Virus record (IMG/VR): IMGVR_UViG_3300017734_000081 | Span: 1-23,122 of that record | Source of the DNA: a virus | Length of the DNA stretch: 23,122 nt | Reading direction: 5' to 3' (one strand) | Part shown: positions 6,520 through 12,960 of the stretch, piece by piece | How positions within the stretch are numbered: position 1 is the stretch's first letter | Layout: each line of letters begins with the position of its first letter | Program-made: the position numbers and the translations under genes | Notes under the pieces: generated by a model | Databases searched by the model: none | What the model was told of the DNA's origin: nothing | Seen by the model: only the letters and a program-made list of their open reading frames with translations

Positions 6520-6912
6520 ATGATTAGAGAACCATTTGTGAGAAAGAAAAAAGTATATAAGAAGAACCCCGAACCATTTGAATGGGAACACGGTAGTTAT
6601 AAAGCTGGGGAGATAATAGATAATGCATGGGTGTATTATGACTACTTTGGAGAAGAAGAAAATCCTGAGAAGAATAGATTTGAAGAAAACACTCAGAAGT
6701 TTAGTTACAAACTCATTGACGAAAAGTACAACGACTACAGAAGTCTTATCCTAACACCAAAGTATTTAAAGATACTCATGAATGAAACGGGTCTATCTGA
6801 CCAAGAAGTAAAAGAGTACATTTGTGATGTAATCATGAAAGAAGAGAATGACAAAATCCGAGAAAGAAACAATCAAAAAGCAAAAGAAAGAAGAGAACGT
6901 AACGGAAGATAA
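6520..6912 (+). CDS. Unknown charged phage protein (130 aa)
   Basis: The first gene after promoter P4 starts at ATG 6520, with AGAGG about 13 nt upstream, a little far. The protein is very polar, with a basic start (RKKKVYKKNPEPFEWEHG), an acidic middle and a long basic helix at the end (KIRERNNQKAKERRERNGR). The tail suggests RNA, DNA or protein contact. No family is recognised. The following gene starts inside its 3' end in another frame. Confidence 0.7.
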   Translation: MIREPFVRKKKVYKKNPEPFEWEHGSYKAGEIIDNAWVYYDYFGEEENPEKNRFEENTQKFSYKLIDEKYNDYRSLILTPKYLKILMNETGLSDQEVKEYICDVIMKEENDKIRERNNQKAKERRERNGR

Positions 6913-7123
6913 TTTTCTTACTCGTAAGAAGTTTACCGCAATGGTTCTTGAGTCTGTACAAAGAGACAACCATTCTTATATAGATGCAATCGTACATCTA
7001 TGTGAAAAGAATAACATTGAGATAGAAGATATTAAGAAGTATATCTCTCCCGCAATCAAAGACCATTTAGAAGCAGAAGGAATGAGTCTAAATTTACTAC
7101 CCAAAGGTAATACCTTGTTTTGA
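6848..7123 (+). CDS. gp33: Probable gp33 late-transcription coactivator
   Basis: This 91-residue protein has a basic start and a helical core with SYIDAIVHLCEKNNIEIEDI (about 43-62), then KKYISPAIKDHLEAEGMSLNLLP. That helical pattern and the length agree with gp33-type coactivators of T4-like cyanophages. In T4, gp33 binds the beta-flap of RNA polymerase and links gp55 to the gp45 clamp at TATAAATA promoters. Two things support the call: its place two genes before gp32 (T4 keeps 33 close to 32) and the TATAAATA promoters in this window. The start at 6848 lies inside the previous gene and has only a weak ribosome site; a later start is possible. Confidence 0.6.
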   Translation: MTKSEKETIKKQKKEENVTEDNFLTRKKFTAMVLESVQRDNHSYIDAIVHLCEKNNIEIEDIKKYISPAIKDHLEAEGMSLNLLPKGNTLF

Positions 7124-7587
7124 AAACGGGTAAGGTTATACAACAAGAAGATATTCAAGACATATTAGAGTTAACAAAAATATCTAATATATCTGAAGCT
7201 CCAACTGCGGGTTCAAACTTAAACAAGTGGAGAAATAGTTTAAAGTATCAAATTGATTATCAGTTGTTTCCCGAACTATGTAAAACAATAGAAGACTTTA
7301 TTAATGACGGAACAAAAGTAAATCAGTTGGATTTATTACTTTATAAAGAAGGTCATTACTATAAGAAACATAAAGATGTTATCGAAGAAAGAAAAAGAAC
7401 TTGGACATCTATAACTATGATTGACAAAAAAGATTTGAAGGGTGGGGAAATAGTAGTTTATAATAAAGATAAAAACATTATTGATTTAGACATTGGAGAA
7501 ACTGTTATTTTTAAATCAAGTCTTTATCACAAAGCAAAAAAAGTTTTACACGGTACTCGTTTAGTTTTAGTTGCATGGTTAAATTAG
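7120..7587 (+). CDS. 2-oxoglutarate/Fe(II)-dependent oxygenase
   Basis: This 155-residue protein has the prolyl-4-hydroxylase-type 2OG-Fe(II) fold. His84 and Asp86 (HKD) with His137 (LYHKAKKV) form the iron-binding HxD...H set. Arg147 (GTR) sits where 2-oxoglutarate is bound, and GGEIVVY lies at 108-114. All key residues are present, so activity is expected; the substrate (protein, nucleic acid or small molecule) is unknown. The start is a TTG at 7120 overlapping the upstream TGA (TTGA), so translation is probably coupled. A later start would remove part of the N-terminal helical region but not the active site. Such enzymes are common in marine T4-like phages. Confidence 0.8.
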   Translation: MKTGKVIQQEDIQDILELTKISNISEAPTAGSNLNKWRNSLKYQIDYQLFPELCKTIEDFINDGTKVNQLDLLLYKEGHYYKKHKDVIEERKRTWTSITMIDKKDLKGGEIVVYNKDKNIIDLDIGETVIFKSSLYHKAKKVLHGTRLVLVAWLN

Positions 7588-7590
7588 TAC

Positions 7591-7619
7591 TTGACAATAC
7601 TTGTATAAATAAGTATAAT
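7591..7619 (+). promoter_or_regulatory. Early sigma70-type promoter P5 of gp32
   Basis: TTGACA at 7591-7596 and TATAAT at 7614-7619 are separated by 17 bp. A consensus late octamer (7604-7611) lies inside the spacer. Confidence 0.85.
7604..7611 (+). promoter_or_regulatory. T4-type late promoter TATAAATA upstream of gp32
   Basis: An exact TATAAATA octamer lies in the spacer of promoter P5. Start would be near 7617, giving a leader of about 66 nt before the gp32 ATG. Dual early/late expression of gp32 fits its need throughout infection, but use of this site is not proven. Confidence 0.5.
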
Positions 7620-7682
7620 ACACAACGATTTACATTATGAATAAAGTGGACAAACAGAAGACAAATAATACGGAGTATACAC

Positions 7683-8606
7683 ATGTCATTTGAAAACTTA
7701 AAGACCAATCGCACCGATGTCTCAAAACTAGTTTCTGCAGTGCAAGAAGCTACTGGTGCAACAACCCAAAAGAAATCTTACGAAGACGAAAGATTTTGGA
7801 AACCCACAGTAGACGAGTCTGGTAACGGTTATGCAGTTATTAGATTTCTACCAGCCGCAGAAGGTCAAGAATTACCATGGGTTAGGTATTTCGACCATTT
7901 CTTTAAAGGCCCTACTGGACAGTGGTATGTAGAGAAGTCTCTTACATCTATTGGACAGAAAGACCCACTTGGAGAACTGAATTCCAGACTATGGAACTCA
8001 GGTATCGAAGAAGATAAAGAAACTGCAAGGAAACAAAAAAGAAGATTGCACCACGTTGCAAATATCATGATTGTTTCTGACCCCGCAAACCCTTCCAACA
8101 ATGGTAAAGTATTCCTTTACGATTTCGGAAAGAAAATCATGGACAAAGTCATGGACGTAATGCAACCGCAATTTCCAGGCGAAGAACCCGTGAACCCTTT
8201 CGATTTTTGGAGTGGTGCGGACTTTGAACTTAAGATTACTAATGTCGCTGGTTATAGAAACTACGATAAATCTTCTTTCAAACCAGTGAGTGCATTGTAC
8301 GATGCAGATGAAACTAAACTAGAAGCAACTTATAACTCTATGTTTGATGTTGCAGAGTTTGTTGACCCAACTAACTATAAAACTTATGACGAGTTAAAAC
8401 AGAGATTGTCTGTTGTTCTTGGAGAAGCTGTTGGAGAAGGTTCAACTCAGAAAATGGAAGACTTAGGAAAGACTGCAGAAGCAGTAGAACCTAAAGGTGT
8501 AGAAACCCCAGTGGTTGCACCAAGTACTCCAGAACCAGAAGTTGCGTCAACTGAGTCTGACGATGAAACTTTGAGTTATTTCGCTAAACTTGCGAATGAC
8601 GAGTAA
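7683..8606 (+). CDS. gp32: gp32 single-stranded DNA-binding protein
   Basis: The 307-residue protein matches T4 gp32 along its core: FWKP...GNGYAVIRFLPA (about 39-60), PTGQWYVEKSLTSIG (about 79-93), ANIMIVSDPANPSNNGKVFLYDFGKKI (two segments around 124-151), GADFELKITNVAGYRNYDKSSF near 179-200, and an acidic Ser/Glu/Asp C-terminus that in T4 recruits replication and repair proteins. It coats single-stranded DNA in replication and recombination. The T4 zinc ligands (one His, three Cys) are not kept: the protein has no cysteine at all, as in other marine T4-like gp32s. Translation starts at an ATG with CGGAG about 8 nt upstream. A strong terminator follows. Confidence 0.95.
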   Translation: MSFENLKTNRTDVSKLVSAVQEATGATTQKKSYEDERFWKPTVDESGNGYAVIRFLPAAEGQELPWVRYFDHFFKGPTGQWYVEKSLTSIGQKDPLGELNSRLWNSGIEEDKETARKQKRRLHHVANIMIVSDPANPSNNGKVFLYDFGKKIMDKVMDVMQPQFPGEEPVNPFDFWSGADFELKITNVAGYRNYDKSSFKPVSALYDADETKLEATYNSMFDVAEFVDPTNYKTYDELKQRLSVVLGEAVGEGSTQKMEDLGKTAEAVEPKGVETPVVAPSTPEPEVASTESDDETLSYFAKLANDE

Positions 8607-8635
8607 GTACTTAATTTAAAAACAAGATTTTTAGA

Positions 8636-8660
8636 CCCCACAGAAATGTGGGGTTTTTTT
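8636..8660 (+). terminator. Intrinsic terminator after gp32
   Basis: CCCCACA (8636-8642), a GAAA tetraloop and TGTGGGG (8647-8653) form a perfect 7-bp stem followed by seven T (8654-8660). It ends gp32 transcription before the opposed minus-strand gene. The minus-strand side has no good T run, so termination should be one-way. Confidence 0.9.
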
Positions 8661-10107
8661 AAAACCTTTTACCACGCATTATTGCACTACCACCACGCAT
8701 TCTTCTTCTATTGTTTATAGGTGGTTCAACCATAGAAGTCATAGATTGTGAGTTATCATTTGAAACATTATTATTAGTAGAAGTATCAATTATGGTTGGT
8801 GGTGGAGGCCCCATTTGTTCTAGTTTTGCAGCTTCATTTGCATCAATGTTTTCATTTATTGTAGTTGACGGTTTTGGTTTAACATCAATAAAATCTCTAT
8901 CAGGTGGTTCTATTCCTTGTCTTTTTTGTATTATATCATCTACTCTTTTTAGTTCTTCGATTAGTTTATCTCTTTCAACTCCTTCTTCTGTTTCTGCAAT
9001 TTTTTTCTCTAATCGTTCTCTATTTTTTATTTGACCAGCATCTACTGCTTTTGATGCATTATCTGTATCAAAGTATTCCATGTCAGCCATGTTTGTTAAA
9101 AACTCTGGAACTTCAAAACCTAATGCTTTTGCAATAGTCCCACCTATCGCACCTAGTTTTTTTCCTATCATTATAAAAATATTTAAGAAATGATTTACTG
9201 CATCTTTTAAACCACCTATAACAATTCCAAAAACTGAACCCATATCTCCTATACCAAGATTTTCTAAGTTCTTTTTAATCATAAAGAATATTCCAACTAT
9301 TGCTCCTATTGCGGCTGCGACTACTACAATGATAGGTAAGAAAGGTGCAACTGCAGCCATAATGGTTGTTCCCATAGTCATGAGTGAAGTCAGAAGTGCG
9401 GGAATAACTGCACCCCTAATAAATATTGCAGTCATTTGAAGACTCTTTAACATCGTCTGAAATTTACCACCCAATGTAAGTGCAACTTTTTTGAATGATG
9501 TAGCCATGAATAGAGTTGCAACTTTAATAAGTCCAGCTAATTTTGCAATTACACTCCACACTTTTGCAACTTTTAAAGCGGCCGCAGTTGCCATAAAACC
9601 TAATTTTATTAAACCAGTAAGTGCAAGAATAGATAAACCTGCTATAACAATCTTATCAAAGTTATCTTTTAAAAATGGTAATACTTTATCTTTTAAAAAA
9701 TCAAAAAAACTTTTTACTGCGGGAACAAACTTATCTTTAATAAATTCTTGAACACCTTCCATAGATAATAAACCTATTAGTGTTGCACCTAAGATTGCTT
9801 TGAATGCTCCTGACTTCATAAATTTATCAGTACCAGCACCTATACCAGCAATTGCTTTAAGAAATGAACCTTCATCGATTGGTTCTGGTTTAGGTTTTTC
9901 TTCTTCTTTTTTACTTTCTAAAGAATCTCCTTCTGCTTGTCTTTGTTGTGCAGTAAAGAAATCTCCAAAAGTTTTTGCAAGTCCACCTAATAATTGTTCT
10001 TGTACTCTTCTAGATTGTGCAATGTTTTGATTAAGATTAGAGTCTCTTTGTCTCTCTTCTTCGTTATTGGTTTTGAGTTGGTCTACAACTGCAGCTAAAG
10101 TGGTCAT
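8659..10107 (-). CDS. Candidate tail tape measure / gp29-like hub protein
   Basis: The 482-residue protein has a polar, Gln/Glu-rich helical start (1-75), then a long region (about 80-335) of alternating amphipathic and strongly hydrophobic helices (for example 155-175, 225-275, 290-315). After that come a coiled-coil-like charged segment (360-400) and a low-complexity end with PPPP and Asn/Ser runs, closing RRRMRGGSAIMRGKRF. This composition is typical of tape-measure proteins, and it directly follows gp26 and its frameshift tail, like the tape measure after chaperone genes in other tailed phages. In T4 that role is held by gp29 (590 aa), so this would be short. The ATG has no Shine-Dalgarno; TATAAATA lies 5 nt before it. 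Confidence 0.6.
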   Translation of the reverse strand: MTTLAAVVDQLKTNNEEERQRDSNLNQNIAQSRRVQEQLLGGLAKTFGDFFTAQQRQAEGDSLESKKEEEKPKPEPIDEGSFLKAIAGIGAGTDKFMKSGAFKAILGATLIGLLSMEGVQEFIKDKFVPAVKSFFDFLKDKVLPFLKDNFDKIVIAGLSILALTGLIKLGFMATAAALKVAKVWSVIAKLAGLIKVATLFMATSFKKVALTLGGKFQTMLKSLQMTAIFIRGAVIPALLTSLMTMGTTIMAAVAPFLPIIVVVAAAIGAIVGIFFMIKKNLENLGIGDMGSVFGIVIGGLKDAVNHFLNIFIMIGKKLGAIGGTIAKALGFEVPEFLTNMADMEYFDTDNASKAVDAGQIKNRERLEKKIAETEEGVERDKLIEELKRVDDIIQKRQGIEPPDRDFIDVKPKPSTTINENIDANEAAKLEQMGPPPPTIIDTSTNNNVSNDNSQSMTSMVEPPINNRRRMRGGSAIMRGKRF

Positions 10108-10111
10108 ACTA

Positions 10112-10306
10112 CTATTTATACTTACTCTCTAGTTTTTGACGTTCTTGTTCTTCTTTTTTTATCCATTCTGCTAATAAAGTTAAATATATTTCCCTTTCCC
10201 ACGGCCACATGTTTTCTATTTCAGTCAAACTATACTTGTAATGTGTGACCAAGTTAAAGTTTGTCTGATAATAATTATATAAACTATCATGAGAAAGGCT
10301 TAGGTA
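10112..10306 (-). CDS. gp51-like extension reached by -1 frameshift from gp26
   Basis: After the gp26 stop, the -1 frame stays open for 64 codons to the TAG at 10112-10114 and reads like a true protein: NYYQTNFNLV, then YKYSLTEIENMWPWEREIY and a charged helix KKEEQERQKLESK. The pattern (S/T)L.EIE.M.PWEREIY resembles short T4-like hub-assembly proteins (gp51 type) and tail chaperones. There is no ATG near its start; the only in-frame ATG is half way through. The frames meet at T_TTT_TTT (10306-10312). The predicted fusion is 300 residues. The TAG lies next to the late octamer for the next gene. Confidence 0.65.
   Translation of the reverse strand, partial: YLSLSHDSLYNYYQTNFNLVTHYKYSLTEIENMWPWEREIYLTLLAEWIKKEEQERQKLESKYK
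10113..10120 (-). promoter_or_regulatory. Late promoter TATAAATA, 5 nt before the tape-measure ATG
   Basis: The exact octamer on the minus strand is followed by GTAGT and then ATG. In T4 late promoters the octamer covers about -13 to -6, which would put +1 on the A of the ATG. Confidence 0.7.
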
Positions 10307-11013
10307 AAAAAATCCTGAATACCTTTTAACTTCAATTCATTATGATGTCCACAGTTAGAACAATCAAACTTGACATCTTTTTCCAGTGAGGGAATGGTGT
10401 CAACAAAATCTGTTATCGATTTAATTTGGTCACTAGTCATAGAGTCAATGAAATCATCAACTTCTTTTGCTGATACTTCACTTACATCTATTCTTTCATC
10501 ATCACTAATAACTGCACTGAAACATTCTCTAATAACCATAAAACCAAATTGAGTTTCTTGAATACCTTCCTTAAAGTTATCAATAAAAGTTTTGAAAGGG
10601 GGATACTGTAATTCTACTGAAATAGTATCTGTTAGTTCTACAGTACTTTCTATATTTTTTGGAACATCTATTGTAAGTTCAGAAAGGTTTATGTTCATTT
10701 CGTTTTTTGTTTTGCATTCTTGACAAATTAGATTTACGTTTACAGACTCACCAACAGACTTACCACGAATTTGAGTAAACATATACTCAATGTCAAAAGT
10801 GGTAAGTTTAGATTTAACGTATTCTCCTTCAACACATGCATCTATTGTATCCAACATTGCTTGCATTGCAGTTTTTTCGTCTTTTGTTTCAAATGCCATA
10901 AGAAGAATTTTTTCTTCTTTTACTAAGTATGGTCGAAACATAACAGTCTTACCCGTTGAGGGTACTACCATTTCGTGTTTAGGGGTTGCATTTAGTTTAG
11001 GTAATGCACTCAT
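10300..11013 (-). CDS. gp26: gp26-like baseplate hub assembly protein
   Basis: The 237-residue protein fits the T4 baseplate/gp26 family: MVVPSTGKTVMFRPYLVKEEKILLMA near the start (two short segments around 15-40), a helical middle and two CxxC pairs (Cys97/Cys100 and Cys218/Cys221) that could bind one or two metal ions. In T4, gp26 takes part in hub assembly. The ATG has AGGAG (complement of 11019-11023) at 5-nt spacing. The gene ends GATTTTTTTACCTAA, with a T7 slippery run two codons before the stop that allows a -1 shift into the gp51-like frame. It lies downstream of the gp54-like gene on the same strand. Confidence 0.75.
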   Translation of the reverse strand: MSALPKLNATPKHEMVVPSTGKTVMFRPYLVKEEKILLMAFETKDEKTAMQAMLDTIDACVEGEYVKSKLTTFDIEYMFTQIRGKSVGESVNVNLICQECKTKNEMNINLSELTIDVPKNIESTVELTDTISVELQYPPFKTFIDNFKEGIQETQFGFMVIRECFSAVISDDERIDVSEVSAKEVDDFIDSMTSDQIKSITDFVDTIPSLEKDVKFDCSNCGHHNELKLKGIQDFFT

Positions 11014-11042
11014 AATATCTCCTATAATGTATTAATATATAT

Positions 11043-11837
11043 TTAAATTCCAAATAATGCTTTTCTCAATCCAGTTTTTACAGCTCTTGCACCTGCTTTC
11101 TTCACTGCAGATTTAGCTGCATCTTTCAATTTGTCTTTAACTCCAGTTGCTTCTAATAGTCTATCTTTAGTATTACCTTCAACTACTTCATATCGTTTGT
11201 AAGATAGTTGTACATTTACTTCTATCAATCCGTCAGGGTCATTATTTAATTCCATAGAGTTCATAGTAGTTGGAAATGCGTTTAATAATCTAGTAGAATA
11301 CGTCACTGCATCTGCAAGATACTTAGCGCCTGGTGCGATTAGGCCAGGGTCAAAATTACCATTTGCAATATCTAATGGGCCAATAGGTGGTATCAAGTCT
11401 TTGATTGCATCTGGTAAAGGATTATCAAATAGTTTCTTAGGTTTAATTAAAGGATTGATTGCACCCTTTCTAAGTGTTTGAATGACTACATCAAAAGTAT
11501 AATCCTTATAATATCCAACTTCTTGGGTTTCTTGATTGACTGCAAGGTTTTGCCAGTTCTCGAAGTAGTCTCTTACACGCATATCATTTAAACAATAAAA
11601 GGTTAAAGTAATATCTTCACTTGCATATCCATACGCAACCTTTTCATTGTTAAGTGCATATTGTCTTTCAGTTGTTAGTATTTGTCGGCCTGGAATACTT
11701 GCAACCTTACATAAGATATTTAAGTCTGTAGAGTTTACTCCACCAATCGGTGGTAAAAATACTCTCCATAAATTTGAAAATGCAAGACCGTCTCCAGCCT
11801 TTATGGTTGCAATCATGTCATCTACTTGATATCCCAT
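11043..11837 (-). CDS. gp54: gp54-like baseplate tail-tube initiator
   Basis: The 264-residue protein has the tail-tube fold pattern seen in gp54/gp48/gp19 relatives: NLWRVFLPP near 22-30, a Cys/Ala strand with IPGRQILTTE (48-57), YASEDITLTFYCLNDMRVRDYFENW (72-96, in two halves) and YYKDYTFDVVIQTL (109-122). A basic helical tail ends the protein. In T4, gp54 sits on the baseplate through gp48 and starts tube polymerisation. It is shorter than T4 gp54 (320 aa), and gp48 itself could be confused with it, but a better gp48 match lies at 12961. Its ATG overlaps the upstream stop by 1 nt (TAATG). Confidence 0.65.
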   Translation of the reverse strand: MGYQVDDMIATIKAGDGLAFSNLWRVFLPPIGGVNSTDLNILCKVASIPGRQILTTERQYALNNEKVAYGYASEDITLTFYCLNDMRVRDYFENWQNLAVNQETQEVGYYKDYTFDVVIQTLRKGAINPLIKPKKLFDNPLPDAIKDLIPPIGPLDIANGNFDPGLIAPGAKYLADAVTYSTRLLNAFPTTMNSMELNNDPDGLIEVNVQLSYKRYEVVEGNTKDRLLEATGVKDKLKDAAKSAVKKAGARAVKTGLRKALFGI

Positions 11838-12421
11838 TACCTTATCATTCTCCTACTGTCGTTATATACTTTACGTTGGTCTGCCTTTTCAAACAATGCA
11901 GTTGGTAAGAAGGTTGCAATCTCCCACTCGGGTGCTTTTACTTCTGCAAAATTACTTCTTACATGTTCATTTAAATAATGTTTGATGCATGGTTTGTAGT
12001 ATTCTAAATCAGATGCAGATGCAAGAAGTTTAGTCGTTAGTTTAAATTTTGCATCTGGACTCTTTTTACTTGTCACATTATCCATAAGTGCATCAAGAAA
12101 CTTTGCACGAAGTATTGGTGGTAAATAGTGTAAGTTCATTCCTAAAAACCCACCCTTTGCTGGTTTTACAACGATTGCAAGGGGAAACCTATCATAGTAT
12201 GGTAAAGTTTCTTTATACTTTGGGTCATAAAAGAACATCTGCATAGAACCAATAATTCTACGAGCACCCCTATTCAAAGGTTCTTCTTTCATCAATGTTT
12301 CACGGTTTATACCCTTGATAACTTTTGCTTTTTTCATAAACCAATCTCTACTCTCTTTGGTTCTCGGAGTAATCTGATTTCTAAAAGCTGCAAGTTCTAA
12401 CTTCTGGAATATATTTGACAT
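11837..12421 (-). CDS. Conserved late protein of unknown function (194 aa)
   Basis: The protein is basic and soluble. Its clearest feature is a stretch reading MFFYDPK (62-68), YYDRFPLAIVV (about 75-85) and GFLGMNLHYLPPILRA (90-105), which looks like a folded, conserved core. I cannot tie it to a T4 gene. By position between gp4 and the gp54-like gene it may be a head-completion or tail-assembly factor; T4 has gene 2 (DNA end protector) near gene 4, so that is one candidate, unproven. Its ATG has no Shine-Dalgarno but lies 5 nt after a TATAAATA. Confidence 0.7.
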   Translation of the reverse strand: MSNIFQKLELAAFRNQITPRTKESRDWFMKKAKVIKGINRETLMKEEPLNRGARRIIGSMQMFFYDPKYKETLPYYDRFPLAIVVKPAKGGFLGMNLHYLPPILRAKFLDALMDNVTSKKSPDAKFKLTTKLLASASDLEYYKPCIKHYLNEHVRSNFAEVKAPEWEIATFLPTALFEKADQRKVYNDSRRMIR

Positions 12422-12426
12422 ACTTC

Positions 12427-12434
12427 TATTTATA
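12427..12434 (-). promoter_or_regulatory. Late promoter TATAAATA, 5 nt before ATG 12421
   Basis: The exact octamer on the minus strand is followed by GAAGT and ATG. It lies next to the end of gp4 (stop at 12436-12438). As at 10113, +1 should fall on the ATG. Confidence 0.7.
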
Positions 12435-12435
12435 C

Positions 12436-12918
12436 TTATTTTTTCCTATTTGTGAAAGGTTTTAGTGGTTTCATAGATTTTGGTAGAATACCCATAGACT
12501 CTAAAGTTTTTTCTGTCCAGATTTGAAACTCATAACCATTGTCCTTTGCAAACTCATTAGCTGCGTCCCACTTATTCATATTCTTTACATAGGTTGCAGC
12601 CTCATTAATAAATGTCTTGGTTCTTCTACTTCCCTTTCTGGGTGGTTTAGTTTGTGAGTCTGGTTTTATTTCTACCAGTATAGTCTTACCTTCTTTAAAT
12701 GTTATTTTTAAATCAAGAAAATATCTATGATACCTTTTATCTACTTCATAGAAATATGGGACAACAACTTCTTCGGAACTCCACGATTGTACCTTTGGAT
12801 TATCATCACACCAACGAAAACAATTGCGTTCCCATAGAGAACGGAAGATGACATTCTGATAATCACCTTTATACTTTTTTGTATTTTTTACTTTATATCT
12901 TCCTTTGTATGTCTTCAT
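12436..12918 (-). CDS. gp4: gp4 head completion protein
   Basis: The 160-residue protein closely follows T4 gp4 (150 aa): KYKGDYQNVIFRSLWE, WSSEEVVVPYF, KRYHRYFLDL and VEIKPDSQTKPP in the same order. Glu30, Asp69 and the ExK at 83-85 form a PD-(D/E)xK-type nuclease set, as in TnsA-like endonucleases. In T4, gp4 (with gp50) is needed to finish packaged heads before tail joining. The ATG at 12918 has no clear Shine-Dalgarno; a late octamer facing this gene lies at 12943-12950. Confidence 0.9.
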   Translation of the reverse strand: MKTYKGRYKVKNTKKYKGDYQNVIFRSLWERNCFRWCDDNPKVQSWSSEEVVVPYFYEVDKRYHRYFLDLKITFKEGKTILVEIKPDSQTKPPRKGSRRTKTFINEAATYVKNMNKWDAANEFAKDNGYEFQIWTEKTLESMGILPKSMKPLKPFTNRKK

Positions 12919-12923
12919 TTGTG

Positions 12924-12931
12924 TATAAATA
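12924..12931 (+). promoter_or_regulatory. Late promoter TATAAATA for the gp48 operon
   Basis: The exact octamer on the plus strand predicts a start near 12937 and a leader of about 24 nt with AGGA (12950-12953) before the gp48 ATG. Confidence 0.75.
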
Positions 12932-12942
12932 GAACTATAAAG

Positions 12943-12950
12943 TATTTATA
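12943..12950 (-). promoter_or_regulatory. Late promoter TATAAATA for gp4
   Basis: The exact octamer on the minus strand predicts a start near 12937, about 19 nt before the gp4 ATG. It faces the plus-strand octamer at 12924-12931 with 11 bp between them. Confidence 0.7.
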
Positions 12951-12960
12951 GGAAACATAG

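Noticed and set aside
6513-6520. TATAAATA just before the gene at 6520
   Set aside because: The last A of the octamer is the A of the ATG, so +1 would fall inside the gene; promoter P4 already explains expression.
10112-10306. Sequencing error in the T7 run rather than a frameshift site
   Set aside because: It cannot be excluded from one sequence, but the register matches a classic slippery heptamer and the gp26 end after the run is short and clean, so programmed frameshifting is preferred.
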